Of a stretch of 64,000 bases of DNA, positions 11,201 through 24,379 are shown one piece after another. The DNA is taken from the NCBI GenBank assembly GCA_964006375.1, contig OZ023270.1:56327036-56391035 (forward strand), given 5' to 3'. The DNA comes from Tillus elongatus (taxonomy: Eukaryota > Arthropoda > Insecta > Coleoptera > Cleridae). A program made the position numbers and the translations under genes. Position 1 is the stretch's first letter. Every line of letters starts with the position of its first letter. The notes beneath the pieces were generated by a model, which saw only the letters and a program-made list of their open reading frames with translations, did no database searches and had not been told where the DNA came from.

Positions 11201-11988
11201 GTTATCACATATCTAAGCTTTGACTACGCATAAGGTGCAATATTTGTCAAGTCCAAACTGCATGTCAATATATCTGGAAAACTGTTCACTATTCTAATCA
11301 GTTGTTTCAGATGTTTTTGTGGAGATCTGCAGCTTAAGATCATTCATATACAGCAGATGATTTAGCTTTATTTGCTCTTTGCCGATGCTTTTTTATACTG
11401 CAGCTATATCTGATAGAGTTCAGGCGGTTTGATAGTGGCTTTAATGCGAGGTAGAACCAAAGTAGGCTTAGCGAGCCGCTTTAAAATATACCTCTTCCAA
11501 TTGTTATAGTGTTGGTTACGACATTATTACCCGATCGTACCCGTAACTGATTTTTTTTCTCCAGGTGGAGGTTGTGTATTTAAGCGACCTCAGGATATAA
11601 GTGTCGAACTTATAGATCTTCAGCACACTTACAAGCCATTCGTTTGGAACTGAATTGAACGCGTTCTATGTAGGAAACAAAGAAATTTCTTTGTCGATTT
11701 TAAGCTTGATTGCACACAACCAAATCAATGTCTAGCTGTGCTTTGCATCACATAGACCTTTTGGCACAATATTTTCGCTGGCTTGACAATTATGCTATTT
11801 TGTTCGCAGTTTGCATTTATGAGTTTCTCACGACAGGATATGATCACTTTGTATATGGTTAAGTGGAAAATTATTATTATTGTATTCAAATTAAAGTGTA
11901 CAGAAGTTATTAAACTATTTTTTTGATGTGGCTATAACGTATTCAATGTATCTGCAAATGCAGTTCTATACTGGGTAGTTTGTCTATA

Positions 11989-11990
<2 letters not shown>

Positions 11991-12054
<64 letters not shown>
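11991..12054. repeat. (AT)n microsatellite, about 64 bp
   Basis: Counterpart of 3414-3475. The mariner end starts immediately after it. Confidence 0.98.
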
Positions 12055-12057
<3 letters not shown>

Positions 12058-14110
12058 TGTGCCCGAAATTGGTGATGCATGTATTGCGATTTCCGAAACT
12101 GTTAGAGATAGGAAGGCGGTTAAATGCGGAAAGTTTTAGACAATTCTGTTTGTAATTGAATGCCGTTTAGTACGATTTTATCTCTTTTGGTTTTTACGAT
12201 ATTTGAAAAAAACTAAAATGACGCATTTTCGAAAATACCCTGTATTTTCTTTATTTATGAAGATTTCTGAAATCTGTAAAAACTTTCTCATAGGAACTTT
12301 TTACGTAGGAAACGCTTGTGTAGTCAGATTTCATTTCCAACTTTTCGATAGTTTGGAACCATCATCAACTTTGTTTTTTTATACGGGCGCCATATTGTAT
12401 TTTTACGGTTTTGAAAAGCCCCTGTTTTTGCCTTTACAAATAGGTATCACACTTAGTGAAAAAAGTTAGGTCATGGGTTGAAAAACTAAAAAATATGATT
12501 TTGTTACGATTTTGGCAACGTCGCAGGAAGAAACACACTTAAGGTGATTCTACTGCATTTAATCTCTTAACTACAATTAATAACAACATATCCTTATAAG
12601 TAATAGTTTCTCCTATGTGAAAATCTTTTGAAAACATAGAAACTACTCTTTTTGAAACTTTAACACAAAAAATAAAGGAAAAAAAACAATAATGTGTCAA
12701 ATGACATAATAATATGACAATGACGATTATGCTTGTTGAATATTCCGCAATTTGTAACATAATTTTCGTCCGTCCATACAATGTTATTTTCAAAGTTCAA
12801 ATTATCTTGATATTTTCCCTGGTACCAATTGCAAAAAGTTAGTCTTCTGTTAAAATCACCTGCTCGAAGTCCTTGTACGATGGTGGGCTTATACGGACGA
12901 TAATGTTGTTTTTTCAAAACGTCGTGAACTGTTAACTTAGCAATATGTAGCTCCCTGCCAGCAATCCTTGTAGAGGACATAGGATTTTCATGAAAATATT
13001 CTTGAATACTTCTGTCACGATTTTCAAGTTTAGAGAAATACCTTTTGTTGGGTTGTCGTCTATCCGGGTAATTTTCCAAATAATTGTTGACAGCCTTATC
13101 CTTTCATTTCTAATATATGATACTAACATATCAAACTTTTCTTCATTCGAGAAATTTTCTGCCATTCTGAACACTAGGCCCGAGTCAAGACATAAAACGC
13201 GTTTAAATAAGGACAAGCGTTCACAGTTCTGACAGAAGTCGTGACAGATTTAAAAATTTTCATTCGTCTAAAATCCAAAGCCTACTAGAGCATTAATGTA
13301 TCACGGATAAATACATTTCATCAAATTATTTACTGAACTTTTGGTTATGCCGAATATTTAAATGATTTTTGGGTCATATTGGTGTTCTGATAAATAATAA
13401 TTCAATTCGTTCATGTATTTCTCAAAAGTTATGGCTTTTTGACGTTATTTTCTGTTGCACGGTACGAGTGTGGAATATCATAAACAATGTTAACTGTAAC
13501 ACAATTGATCGAGTTACCAGATCGGTGAAAAAAAAAATGTGCGAAATGTATGGAAGCAAATGGGTCGCATTGTGAACGTTAAATTAGACATTTTATTTTG
13601 GTAATTATTACGTCATTTGACACATTATTGTTTTTTCCTTTATTTTTTGTGTTAAAATTTCAAAAAGGGTAATGTCTATGTTATCAAAAGATTTTCACAT
13701 AGGAGAAACTATTACTTATAAGGATATGTTGTTATTAATTGTAGTTAGGAGATTAAATGCAGTAGAATCACCTTAATGTGTGTGTTTCTTCGTGCGACGT
13801 TGCCAAATTCGTAACAAAATTGTATTTTTTCGTTTTTCAACCCATAACCTAACTTTTTTCACCAAGTGTGATACACATTTGTAAAGACAAAAAACAGGGG
13901 CTTTTTAAAACCGTGAAAATCCAATATGGCGCCCATATGAAAAAACAAAGTTGATGATGGTTCCAAACTATCGAAACGTTGAAATGAAATCTAACTACAC
14001 AGGCGTTTCTTACGTAAAAAGTTACAGATTTTTACAGATTTCAGAAATTTTCATAAATAAAGAAAATACAGCGTATTTTCGAAAATGCGTCATTTTAGTT
14101 TTTTTCAAAT
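12055..14110 (-). mobile_element. Foldback Tc1/mariner element with about 510-bp inverted arms
   Basis: About 12190-12720 and 13605-14108 are inverted copies of each other (shared landmarks: cattttcgaaaatac, gttgatgatggttccaaact, cttataaggatatgtt). The outer left end cagtgtgcccgaaatt (12055-12190) has no mirror on the right, so the right end is lost or diverged. The space between the arms holds the 5' half of a transposase on the minus strand and about 350 bp of non-coding leader (13260-13605). The left arm cuts the transposase just after its first catalytic Asp, so the element is non-autonomous. Confidence 0.8.
12711..13165 (-). pseudogene. Tc1/mariner (IS630-like) transposase, N-terminal half
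   Basis: Starts at Met 13165 (MAENFSNEEKFDMLVSYI), a helix-turn-helix opening seen in many insect Tc1/mariner transposases. A frameshift of one base near 13100 is needed to reach LENYPDRRQPNKRYFSKLENRDRSI, followed by LHIAKLTVHDVLKKQHYRPYKP (second DNA-binding helix set) and NIVWTDENYVTNCGIFNKHNRH with the first catalytic Asp. The sequence then enters the inverted arm; the second and third acidic residues are absent. No activity is expected. Confidence 0.75.
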
Positions 14111-14935
14111 AAAACTTTTCCTGTATAAATACGAAATCGGAATTATAGAAAAAAACATTTTTGAGAAAACTCATTTTACCATAAACAATTCACAACCCGT
14201 TCTACACTCTGCATTCATAATATTCCGGGTGAGTTTATGCTTTATTAGTAACAAAAAATCAATAAGCTCTTTTGAGCTTATTAATAATGAACTGTGTCAG
14301 TCCACCATTTTAGTTTTTTTTTAATGCGGTTCACTCCTACCAACTCGATATAAGAGTAAGCGATTTCGTCTTGGAACTCACACAACTGAAAGCAACACAG
14401 TAAATCGATATCGAAAACTTTATGCATATGAATTTAAATTTTATGATTCCCACCAAATTGGAGTTTGGGGTGTAGGCGAATATATATTTCATTTTTTGTT
14501 GGCTCTTTGTATATGTTTGCTTATCACAGAATGTAGAGCAAGTTTCTACTTATTTTGTAAAGTTGTCTTTGAAGAAAAGAACCCTTACATAAATAAATTA
14601 GCTAGACACGATCGTTTGCTTATTCATAACCTTTTACATGTCGATATTTGAGATAATATAATGTAAATAATTTATTTACTTGCTACACACAAATTTCATT
14701 AATGTGCCATTCAATCTTAGCCAAAATATTTAAATTAGCTTTGGTACAAACAAGGTAAGAAATCAATAATTTGGTAGAATTATCTATGTTTACAATTACA
14801 TAACATGTAAGTAGTTGATAAATTGTTTTCACAAATATCAAATGAACCCTCGACGTGACAGTCTTAAATAACGTTCTTATTTACGACAGCTTGTGACATA
14901 AAAAGATGAGTTTTTTCCAATTATGTTTGTGAAGT
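14110..14935. other. No recognisable gene
   Basis: AT-rich sequence. I see no coding frame, repeat copy or RNA gene that I can support. Confidence 0.4.
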
Positions 14936-15637
<702 letters not shown>

Positions 15638-15856
15638 TTTGTTACTTTCGCAGGTTCAAATTTCCCTGAAAAGTTATCAAATAGTGACGTTTCTGTAGTG
15701 CTCGATGGTTTCCTTTTAACGCAGTCGCCGTCATGGCCAGCTAACAACAAGACTTAAAGCCGTAAAACTTTTAACAGTATGAAAATGTTAAATTCCCTAA
15801 ATTTCGCAAACTGTAAATTTTTGCCATGGTCGGCCTTATACAAGTTACCCTCTTTT

Positions 15857-16330
<474 letters not shown>

Positions 16331-16399
16331 TTTGAAGTTAATAAAATAATCCTCGACATCACTTCAGGTTCTGTAATGCAATATCTACAAGTGTTGGAC

Positions 16400-16690
16400 A
16401 AAGACAGATGACGTTACCTGTACTGCTATGCTATTTAAATAAATAGTAGACAAAGATCTAAACAATATAAGTTACAATCGTTGCAAGATGTCAGAATGTA
16501 GAACACTGTGAAATGCACGACAGAGACGCCATCTCGGTGCGGAAACAGGTAATATGTCGTCACTAGAGCTCTAGTTAACACAAAATGTTCTAAATGAAGA
16601 CTGTGTACAAACGAACAATGTAAATTGTCAGCCCTGGTCCATTTCTTTCCTAATACCGGAACTATATTTGCGTTCAAAGCGCTAAATTTT
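16400..16690 (-). mobile_element. Decayed retrozyme-family unit without ribozyme
   Basis: Read on the minus strand, the blocks ccagggctgacaattta, acattttgtgttaa, gtgacgacatattacctg and gatggcgtctctgtc follow the order seen in the 310-bp hammerhead units at 47923-48900. No CTGANGA and GAAA pair is recognisable where the ribozyme should be, so this is an old or partial copy. Confidence 0.55.
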
Positions 16691-16699
16691 ACCATGAGA

Positions 16700-18340
16700 C
16701 TGCAAGAGGTTTGATGTTCTTTGAAAGTATAAAAACCTGCTTACAAAATGAGAATGGTATTGATAGATACGTTACTAGATCTATCATTTTTATTATCGAT
16801 GATTTTACAGGTTAGTTGGTCAATATTTTTTTATTAAATAGCACTTTAAAGCCTATTTCTGCATTGCTCATATTGTATGTTTCAAACATACAGGTACAGT
16901 TTCCCGCTTAAATTTAGACATACCTATGTTTGTTAACCGTTCAAGCCTATCGAGCTTAATTTTTGCAAGCGGCTTGCTTGCGCTCGACCGAATTTTAGTG
17001 TAGTCTTGGACAAAAGCTAGGTTCATATACTCGCGAATTGCGAAATCGCCGCGAAACGTATTCCTATTAGTTTATTTAAAATAATATCGTAAAACTGTTG
17101 TTTTTTATTAGATTTTATAAATTTCTTTCACAAATTTTTATGTGCATACAGTTAGACACGATCTAAATGTCTTCTCAACTTTTAAGTTTGTGTAGTCCCA
17201 ATGTTACTTAAGGCCCCCCCCTTTATTATACTCACTTAGCATGTGCTTATATATGTAATATGAAAATAAAAAAGAATGGAAACAGCAAGTGAATTTATTT
17301 ACTTTAGTGCTGTATTCGATATAATCTGAAAAAGACATTATAGGCGACGAAGTGGAATGTAATTCGGTAAATTTACAGTTTACTGCACGGACGGTTTTTG
17401 TAAAAAAAAATTCAGAAGCGTGCTTAGAACCCTCCTTGGATGCACAACCCACAAGACAAATTTGTTACAAACAACCCCCAAGAAAGTTAAGGGACCAAGA
17501 ATGAATAGCGCTGCTGGGCGGGGAGGAAGTATGAGCGGAAAATGCTAAAAAACCATTCAGTCGTACTTTGAAAAGATGCATTTTTCACAGTTTGCAGCAA
17601 TACCTCCTTTAAACCCTGTCTACCCCGCACAACACCCATATTCGCCCAGGTCCAGTAACTTTCTTGGGGGTTGCTCCCAAGAAAATTTTCTTCTGCTTTA
17701 TGCTTTGAAGGTAGTTTTATGTATGCACAAGAGGAAGGACAACCCCCTGTGTTTTTGGGTGAGGGGACAGAAACCCTCTTCGTCCTGGCGGTTCTTCTTC
17801 TCCTTCTGCATGCATACAATCACCCTCAATGCATGAACCACGGGAATTGTTTTTTAATGTTCAGCTTTCTGTTGTATCTTTTGTTGAGTATATTTCCTTT
17901 ATATGTCAATTGCAGTTTGCAGTTTGAGTTTTGTATCCAAACTACTGTATAAATATTTATGTTAGAGATTATGTGTTTGCTTTCCCTTCTTTACCCTATT
18001 TTTTACTGTTCCTAATTAAATAAAATAATGTTTTATAACTTTTAATATAAAGCTAAATCACTGTAATATATTATTCTTATGAAAATTCACTACCATAACG
18101 CATTTGCTGCGTCCAGAACTTTTTTTACTGCTGAATAAGATAAAATTATAAAAATAGGTTTCCATTTGAAAAAAGAGACCTTTGACGATTTTTTTGAATT
18201 GAATTTTCAATGTGAGTTTTTGATCAGCCTCTATTTCTATATTATCAAAATAACATCACAGGCCACTAAAGTAGATCCCCTGCTACAAGGAAACCAAACC
18301 CAATTAAATGATAAAGACTTTCATATAGGAGAAATTGGCA
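16700..18340. other. No recognisable gene; one repeat end at about 18081-18120
   Basis: The only item I can assign is aaaattcactaccataacgc plus tttgctgcgtccag at 18081-18118, a solo right end of the bipartite repeat family. Frames in 17200-17950 lack known motifs. Confidence 0.45.
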
Positions 18341-18349
18341 GTTAGGTGT

Positions 18350-18635
18350 GTAGGCCTACAAACGTCATTTTTGACATAACATTTGAGATATGTCAAAAGC
18401 GGTTGGACTTAGAGGATATTATGCATAGAATGTAGCTAAAATTTTGCGTATAATCTAAAAATGCAATAATATATAGGGTCGTATTTCAAATAAGCAAGTT
18501 TACATCAACACCCTGTATAACCGGAAGTGCCACCATCTTAAGAATATTTCAGCCGAGTTGCCCCCACCAAATTTTCAAAATTTCCCAACGTCGAGTTTCC
18601 GATAAATCGATCGTGGGCGTTAATCGTGGGACAGC

Positions 18636-18638
<3 letters not shown>
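18350..18638 (-). mobile_element. Solo inverted-repeat arm of a mariner-type element
   Basis: Read on the minus strand from 18638 it gives caggctgtcccacgatt, then ggtgggggcaactcgg, gatggtggcacttccggtt and a GTCAAA-rich stretch. The same order (caggctggttctccgg, ggtcccacgatcg, gatggaggcacttccggtt) is found in both arms of the element at 53027-55909. This is a diverged relative with no partner arm nearby. Confidence 0.6.

Positions 18639-18697
<59 letters not shown>
18639..18697. repeat. (AT)n microsatellite
   Basis: AT tract between the mariner-type arm end and the palindrome at 18698. Confidence 0.97.
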
Positions 18698-18699
<2 letters not shown>

Positions 18700-18749
18700 G
18701 CGAAAAGTAACTTAACATCTTTTACACGAAAATTTGCTGATAAAAAATT

Positions 18750-18819
<70 letters not shown>

Positions 18820-18871
18820 AATTTTTTATCAGCAAATTTTCGTGTAAAAGATGTTAAGTTACTTTTCGCAG
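18698..18871. repeat. Perfect (AT)-centred palindrome with about 55-bp arms
   Basis: The left arm 18698-18752 (starting ctgcgaaaagtaacttaac) is repeated in inverted form at 18817-18871 (ending gttaagttacttttcgcag) with no mismatch that I can see. The space between is (AT)n at 18752-18816, itself self-complementary, so all 174 bp can fold as one hairpin or cruciform. Confidence 0.95.
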
Positions 18872-18879
18872 AATTTTTT

Positions 18880-20970
18880 TTAGTGTTGCCGTAGAAGGCA
18901 TTTTTATAGGATTTTTGTGAAATATTGATAATCAATAATAAATGTTTAATAAGTTAGTGTAAGAGAAATGTTTTCGGATTTTCGAGACAGAAATGTTTAG
19001 CAAATTTTCGTGAAAAATATAATATTCATGTAACATTGCTTAAGCCAATTTTTGTAACTGACGAATTTTGCTGAAAAAAAATTATTTGCATATTTTATTA
19101 CAAATATTTTTTTCGTAATTTTTGTCAAAAAGCTTTTTGTGTATAATTATATCTTGGCAGATGTATAAATAGCTTGAAGAGGTTCGTTGACCAGGAAAAT
19201 CAAACCATTTTTTTCGGGAACATTTACACTTATTTTTGTACTTTTTCAAACAATATGATACACTGTTTCTACTATATGACATATTTAAAAAGGGGGTTTT
19301 ATCTCGTCCTTTTAATAATAATGAATTAATAGGTATTTTTTTATTGTATTAATATTTTTTATATGTTGCCTGTTAAAAGTGATGTGTTTTTAAAGACAAT
19401 AGTTTTAAAATCGTCCATTTTTTTAAGGTTTCTATCTGTAATTGGCATTTTATAATGACGTAGTATGATAAAAAATTTAATATTAAAATAAGGAAAACTA
19501 ACTGTTTATAAAGTTTTTTTTAAAAGACAGGCCCACGCAAGGATTCCACAAATCCTCTCCTTCCTTCGTAATTTAATACGAACGAACGAAAATTATCCTT
19601 GGTAAATCCAGCACTTCCGTTGAAAAAGCTTACTGTGGTAATTCTTGTTTTGACACGTTATGAAATGGCAAAAACGGGTTTAATATTACAGGAGGTTAAT
19701 TTGCTTTTTCTACCGGCATAATTTCATCTGACAATCATGGATCGTTTCTTTTAATTAACGTCAGCTCTTTACGTCTATCCATTTGCTGTAACGATAGAGG
19801 GAAGTTATTTGTTACTAAAACTCCAGGACGTGGATTACAAATGGATGTCACATTAAAATCTTGCGACAGTTAAAAGTACGCGAGGTATTCGTTTAATAAT
19901 GGAGCAGAGAAGCTTCCGGGGTGTCTTATAATATTCAGCTCAACAAGATCTGCTCTTATAAGAGTAGAATTTAATTTTCTTGTTTGAATAATTATCCTTA
20001 GATTTCATTTGTACACGGTATGTCACGGATTTCTGATTTCTTTTATTTTTCTTGCTGTTGTTTGACGCTGTTACTGACTGAAATCAGAACAAACGTAATA
20101 ATGTTTGCTTTTTAAATTAGTAAATCTAAAACTGCTTTTAAAATATATACACGTTGTCCGAAAATGCTTAGTATTAACTAATATCTCTAACTGTGGTAGC
20201 TTTTAAAAATAAATTTGTCGGTATAGTTTTGTTACCAAAGAATCTTCTTGCATACTCACATAAGTTTTTGCAAATTCTCACGAGGTGGCTAGGGGATGGA
20301 ATCCAAAGTTTTTAAATGTACCCCTGTCATGTGGGAGTGTAAGGTCATTTTAAATGCATTAAAGGTAGCAACATCATTTATAAAATCTGATGTGTATGTT
20401 CAAGTTATCAATAATTTAAATTATTAATTCATTAATTGATTAGTAAATAAGAATTAATAAAATTGATGCAAGTACGAAAACATTTATGCCTTATCGTCAT
20501 TGATTTAACATTGATCTAAAATAATTCCAGGTTCACTTTGATTTCAGTTTATTCAGTGTAATTAACAGTAATTGTGCGATGTTAATGAAAATTGACAATC
20601 AAATTTAATCAACTTGACGCTTTATCAATAAACCTCAATCATTTGAATCGCTGGTATGTAACTTTTAGTCAATATTGGACAATCATTATCCACAAGAAAA
20701 GTATATTCATACTAGTTTCCTATCAAGTAATTCCTAACATTCCACATCGTCAACACTGTGATGAAATATTATTTGCTATCGGTCTGTGGTGCAAAACGCA
20801 TAATTACTAAGTCGGTAATTAAGTAAATAGAAAAAATTAAATACAAACTATATAAATATTCGCTAAAATATTTTTCACCATGAAATACGTGTATTTCGTA
20901 CTTATTATTTTATCTGGTTGTGATGAGGTGATTGAATTCCAAGCATCGCGGAGTTTTTGGCCGCCTGTAA
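18880..20970. other. No recognisable gene
   Basis: About 19170-19290 resembles the inner part of the bipartite repeat family (gaccaggaaaatc, ttttcaaacaatatg, actgtttctactata). The rest shows no motif I can support. 19520-20050 is less AT-rich and free of recognised repeats, so it may be unique sequence. Confidence 0.4.
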
Positions 20971-20974
20971 AAGT

Positions 20975-23190
20975 CATATAAAAGGAGAAGCAACACGGGG
21001 CAGAGGAACGGACCCGCCCTCCCAAGGAAAAAGGTACTGTGGCCAGTTTTCACAGATCACCTTAAAGACACCCTTGGCAATATTCCGGTTATCCGCGGCA
21101 TCCCTGAACTCGAGGGTGCAGTGGATAATCTACAGTCCAAAATTCAATGTTCTATCGAACATGCATCAAGGACGTACCCCGCCCCGAGCAATCTACCGCC
21201 TTTTCCGTCCAGTATCAGAGAAATGATACTCGAAACAACGCACCGGAAACCCCACCGACAAATGAGACGCAAACAGACTCATCAAACAAGTACGATCCGC
21301 CCTACAAGAACTTCGCAACAATCGTTGGGAGGAGCGCCTGCAAACCCTGTCTACCCAAGACAATTCCATCTGGCAAATGGCAAAAGCCCTTCGCACACAA
21401 AAACTTCCGATATCCCCACCTCACGGCCGTAACGATGTCGTATACACAGATGCGGAGAAAGCTACTGCATTCGCAGATCATCTGGAGTTGCAATTCAGCC
21501 CAAATTGTAACAACGTTGATCTGACGCACGTAGCAAGAACGCACCGCTATGTCAGGAGTGCCCTTCGCGCCACGCCAGACACAACTATCAAGCCCACAAG
21601 TCTCGAAGAAGTTTCCCAAATAAGCAAATCATTAAAAATAGGAAAGCTCCGGGATACGATGAAATCTCCAACGTAGCCCTGAAAAACCTCCCCCGCAAAG
21701 CCGTGGTATTCCTAGTTACGATAATAAATGCCATGTTGCGATTTCAACACTTGCCTTCCATGTGGAAACTTGCCGATATTATCAACATCCCGAAACCCAG
21801 CAAAGATCAACTGTGTACATACCTATTAGTCTGCTACCAGTCATCGGCAAAATCGCCGAAAAACTGATTCAAAGAAGGCTAGCTTCACTCAACCTCAGAT
21901 AATCATATCCTCCCGGATGAGCAATTCTGCTTCAGACACCAGCACTCCACCACAGACCAAGTCCTTCGTGTGGTGGGAGACATTACCGAAGGATTTAACA
22001 AAAACAAGTCAACTGGTGCAATATTTCTTGACATTGCTCAAGCCTTCGATAGGGTTTGGCATGCGGGCCTCCTAAATAAACTTCTATTATTTAATTACCC
22101 TCTCCCTCTGATTCTGCGAATCAGGTCATACCTGCAAAAGAGGAAGTACCAGATCAAACATCTGGGAGCCAGATCTAGAACGTACTCAGCCACGGCTGGT
22201 CTCCCGCAGGGTTCTGCTATATCCCCTCTGCTGTACAATATATTTGTCGCAGACATTCTGACAGCGCCCCTAAACGTGACATACGCACTGTGCGCAGACG
22301 ACACTACCATCCTCAGCAGCTCCACTCAGCCGAGGATAATAACCGAACGACTTCAGACCGCCGTAGTCGAGCTGCGTGGCCGGTAAACGGTATAGGAAAT
22401 CCCCTCTGGCCATAAACCCCGATAAATGTTCAGCAGTCCTATTTTCCAAGAGGAGACACACACCCCACGAATACGTATCATTAGACAACCGTCTAATTCC
22501 CTGGCAAGATTCCGCCAAATACCTCGGGGTTTTCCTCGACAAACACTCAACATGGCGCCCCCATGTCCAACACGCCGACGAAAAGCCTCGATGTTCATCT
22601 CGAAGCTGTTCCCACTTCTTAATAGAAATTCGAAATTGTCCATGAACAATAAATTGCTCATGTACAAAGTCGTCATCCGGTCAGCCTTGACCTATGCATC
22701 ACCTGCATGGGCCACCGCGGCCGCAACACACATCAAGACCCTTCAAATCATCCTGAATAAAATTCTGAGAATGGTTATCGGAGCGCCATGGTTTGTCAGA
22801 AACAGTCAGATTCACTCTGATCTGAAAATGCCTTCGATACTTGAGTTTATAACTCAACTATCCACAACTCAGTTCGCAAAAGCCGTTTCTCACCCAAATG
22901 CTCTTCTCCGTAGTGCCACCGACTACGATGAGCAACTTTCACATAGGCATAAGCGTCCAAAGCTTATACTCACCCGCTAACGCCACCGCGGCAAAAACAG
23001 AATGGAAACATTTGAACCCAAACGTCATTGTGTGAAATCTTTCCGACGAAGGTATGGACTAAGGTTCGGTACTCCTAGTGAGGGAGTTTTAGTGAGTACA
23101 GTCTCACAGTATCTCGATATCCCACGGCACTACTGTGTCGTGAATGGGGTTTGCATGAGCATTTCTCCCTCCTGTATCCATAAAAAAAGG
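20975..23190 (+). pseudogene. Jockey-type LINE ORF2, 5'-truncated, copy A
   Basis: The sequence parallels the longer frame at 59187-61400 (about 90-95% alike by eye). Recognisable pieces are the linker before the reverse transcriptase (21377-21676, ADHLELQFSPN), the core (21970-22386: GAIFLDIAQAFDRVWH, GLPQGSAISPLLYNIF, and CADDTTI in place of YADD) and the C-terminal domain (22426-22980: LTYASPAWA, LQIILNKILRMV). Several frameshifts and stops separate them. The end is a 200-bp 3' UTR and a short A run at 23182-23188. The 5' part with the endonuclease is missing. No target duplication was found. Confidence 0.85.
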
Positions 23191-23219
23191 CAGTATTGGT
23201 AATTCAGTTAAGCCGAGAA

Positions 23220-24035
23220 CAGTGAGTCGCCACCAGTCCGCACCGATTCCGTTTCCGTTTGCCGTCCGAGCGCGCCTGGTTGGCCGATTTCAGTACACGA
23301 GAATATTGTTATAGGTGAGAAATTATCCGTTCTAAGTAATTCATATTTTGTAACGAATTTTCATATTTTTAAATTATCACGCTTCTCAGTCCAAATCTCC
23401 GCAAGTGAATTATTTCTGCTTTTCCTGACCTGCCGCCGGCCCTTCCCGTATGTTAGATTGTTTTGTATTAGTTTTGTGAGAATGCTGATGATTCACAGCT
23501 TACTTAAATAATCGAGATATATTCATCTTGGTTTGACCCCCTGAGGATTCACAGCCTATCTAGGTCACTCCAAGTGATACGCTCCTTTCCAATTAGCCCT
23601 GTACACTTCATCTGTAAATAAAAGAGCTCAATCAATTTGTACCTAACCCCTCATACTTACAAAATCTGCTACACCTTTCGATAAGCCAGAAGTGGTCGGA
23701 GCACACCGAGTCATCGATTAAAGCCCGCTCACTCGGGGGTCACTAAATTGAACCTGCATCATCTAAAGGCTACCGAACCCTTCTCCACAGAGTTACCCAG
23801 GTACTTTGATCGTTATCTCGGTCAGAGTTTAGTGAAGAGGTCGCAGCCATCCTCAACTGGGAGTAAACCCTTTAAAATCTGGCGCCTGAAATCCTCCTAT
23901 AGTAACCGTCAATCCGTGTCACCGAAAACGGCCTGCAAGCCAAGACCTCGTCACAATACGTATGGCATCGGAGATAAAAATTTCAAATATGACTTCCACA
24001 TCGTCACAATGTCTTCAAATTTGGTATACAGTTAG
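23220..24035 (+). other. Possible LTR-retrotransposon terminal-repeat remnant
   Basis: A GC-richer block contains an AATAAA signal (about 23617) followed by a 3' region with aagtggtcggagcacaccgag at 23689-23709 and tggcgcctgaaatcc at 23881-23895, which resembles a tRNA primer-binding site. No second LTR, gag or pol is visible. The call rests only on these weak signals. Confidence 0.25.
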
Positions 24036-24379
24036 CACTCGACAAACGAACGGTCCGGATTGTTTTTGGGTAAAATCATTTTTTTCAATAAAACTTGAGT
24101 AATATACCGTTTCAAAAGTTTATGGGTCCAGGAATACAAATAGTTTATTTGTGGTCAAGTCATTGGCCATAAATTCATTCCATGGGAATGTCTTTCTGAA
24201 GAGAGTAAATTATTACAGCTATGATGGAAGTTATGATTCAATTTGAAGCAGAATTTTTTTTCGCTTGAACGTCGTAAAAAGTGTCAAAACATAGAGAGAA
24301 TATGATTTGGGAACAAAGATTTTTTTATCTGTTGGTATGTCAGTCTGTATGTCTGTTTGTATCCACGATAACTTTAGAA

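Larger units (their letters stand above)
8617..12819. repeat. Segmental duplication, copy 2 (partner 1-4239)
   Basis: Identical in order and almost base for base to 1-4239. Differences include G/C at 371/8987, a C/T inside the YqaJ-like exon (Met to Ile), one extra T in the LINE tail, and shorter (AT)n here in the first tract. This copy continues past 12819 into the intact middle of the mariner element, so it is the more ancestral arrangement at that end. Confidence 0.95.

Noticed and set aside
16400..16690. Hammerhead ribozyme in the diverged retrozyme-like unit
   Set aside because: No CTGANGA and GAAA pair could be placed at the expected position.
17487..17836. Overlapping open frames on both strands
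   Set aside because: No recognisable motif and no repeat match; likely chance frames in a GC-richer patch.
23689..23895. Confident LTR retrotransposon call
   Set aside because: Only primer-site-like and poly-A-like signals; no paired LTR, gag or pol, so kept as a low-confidence feature.
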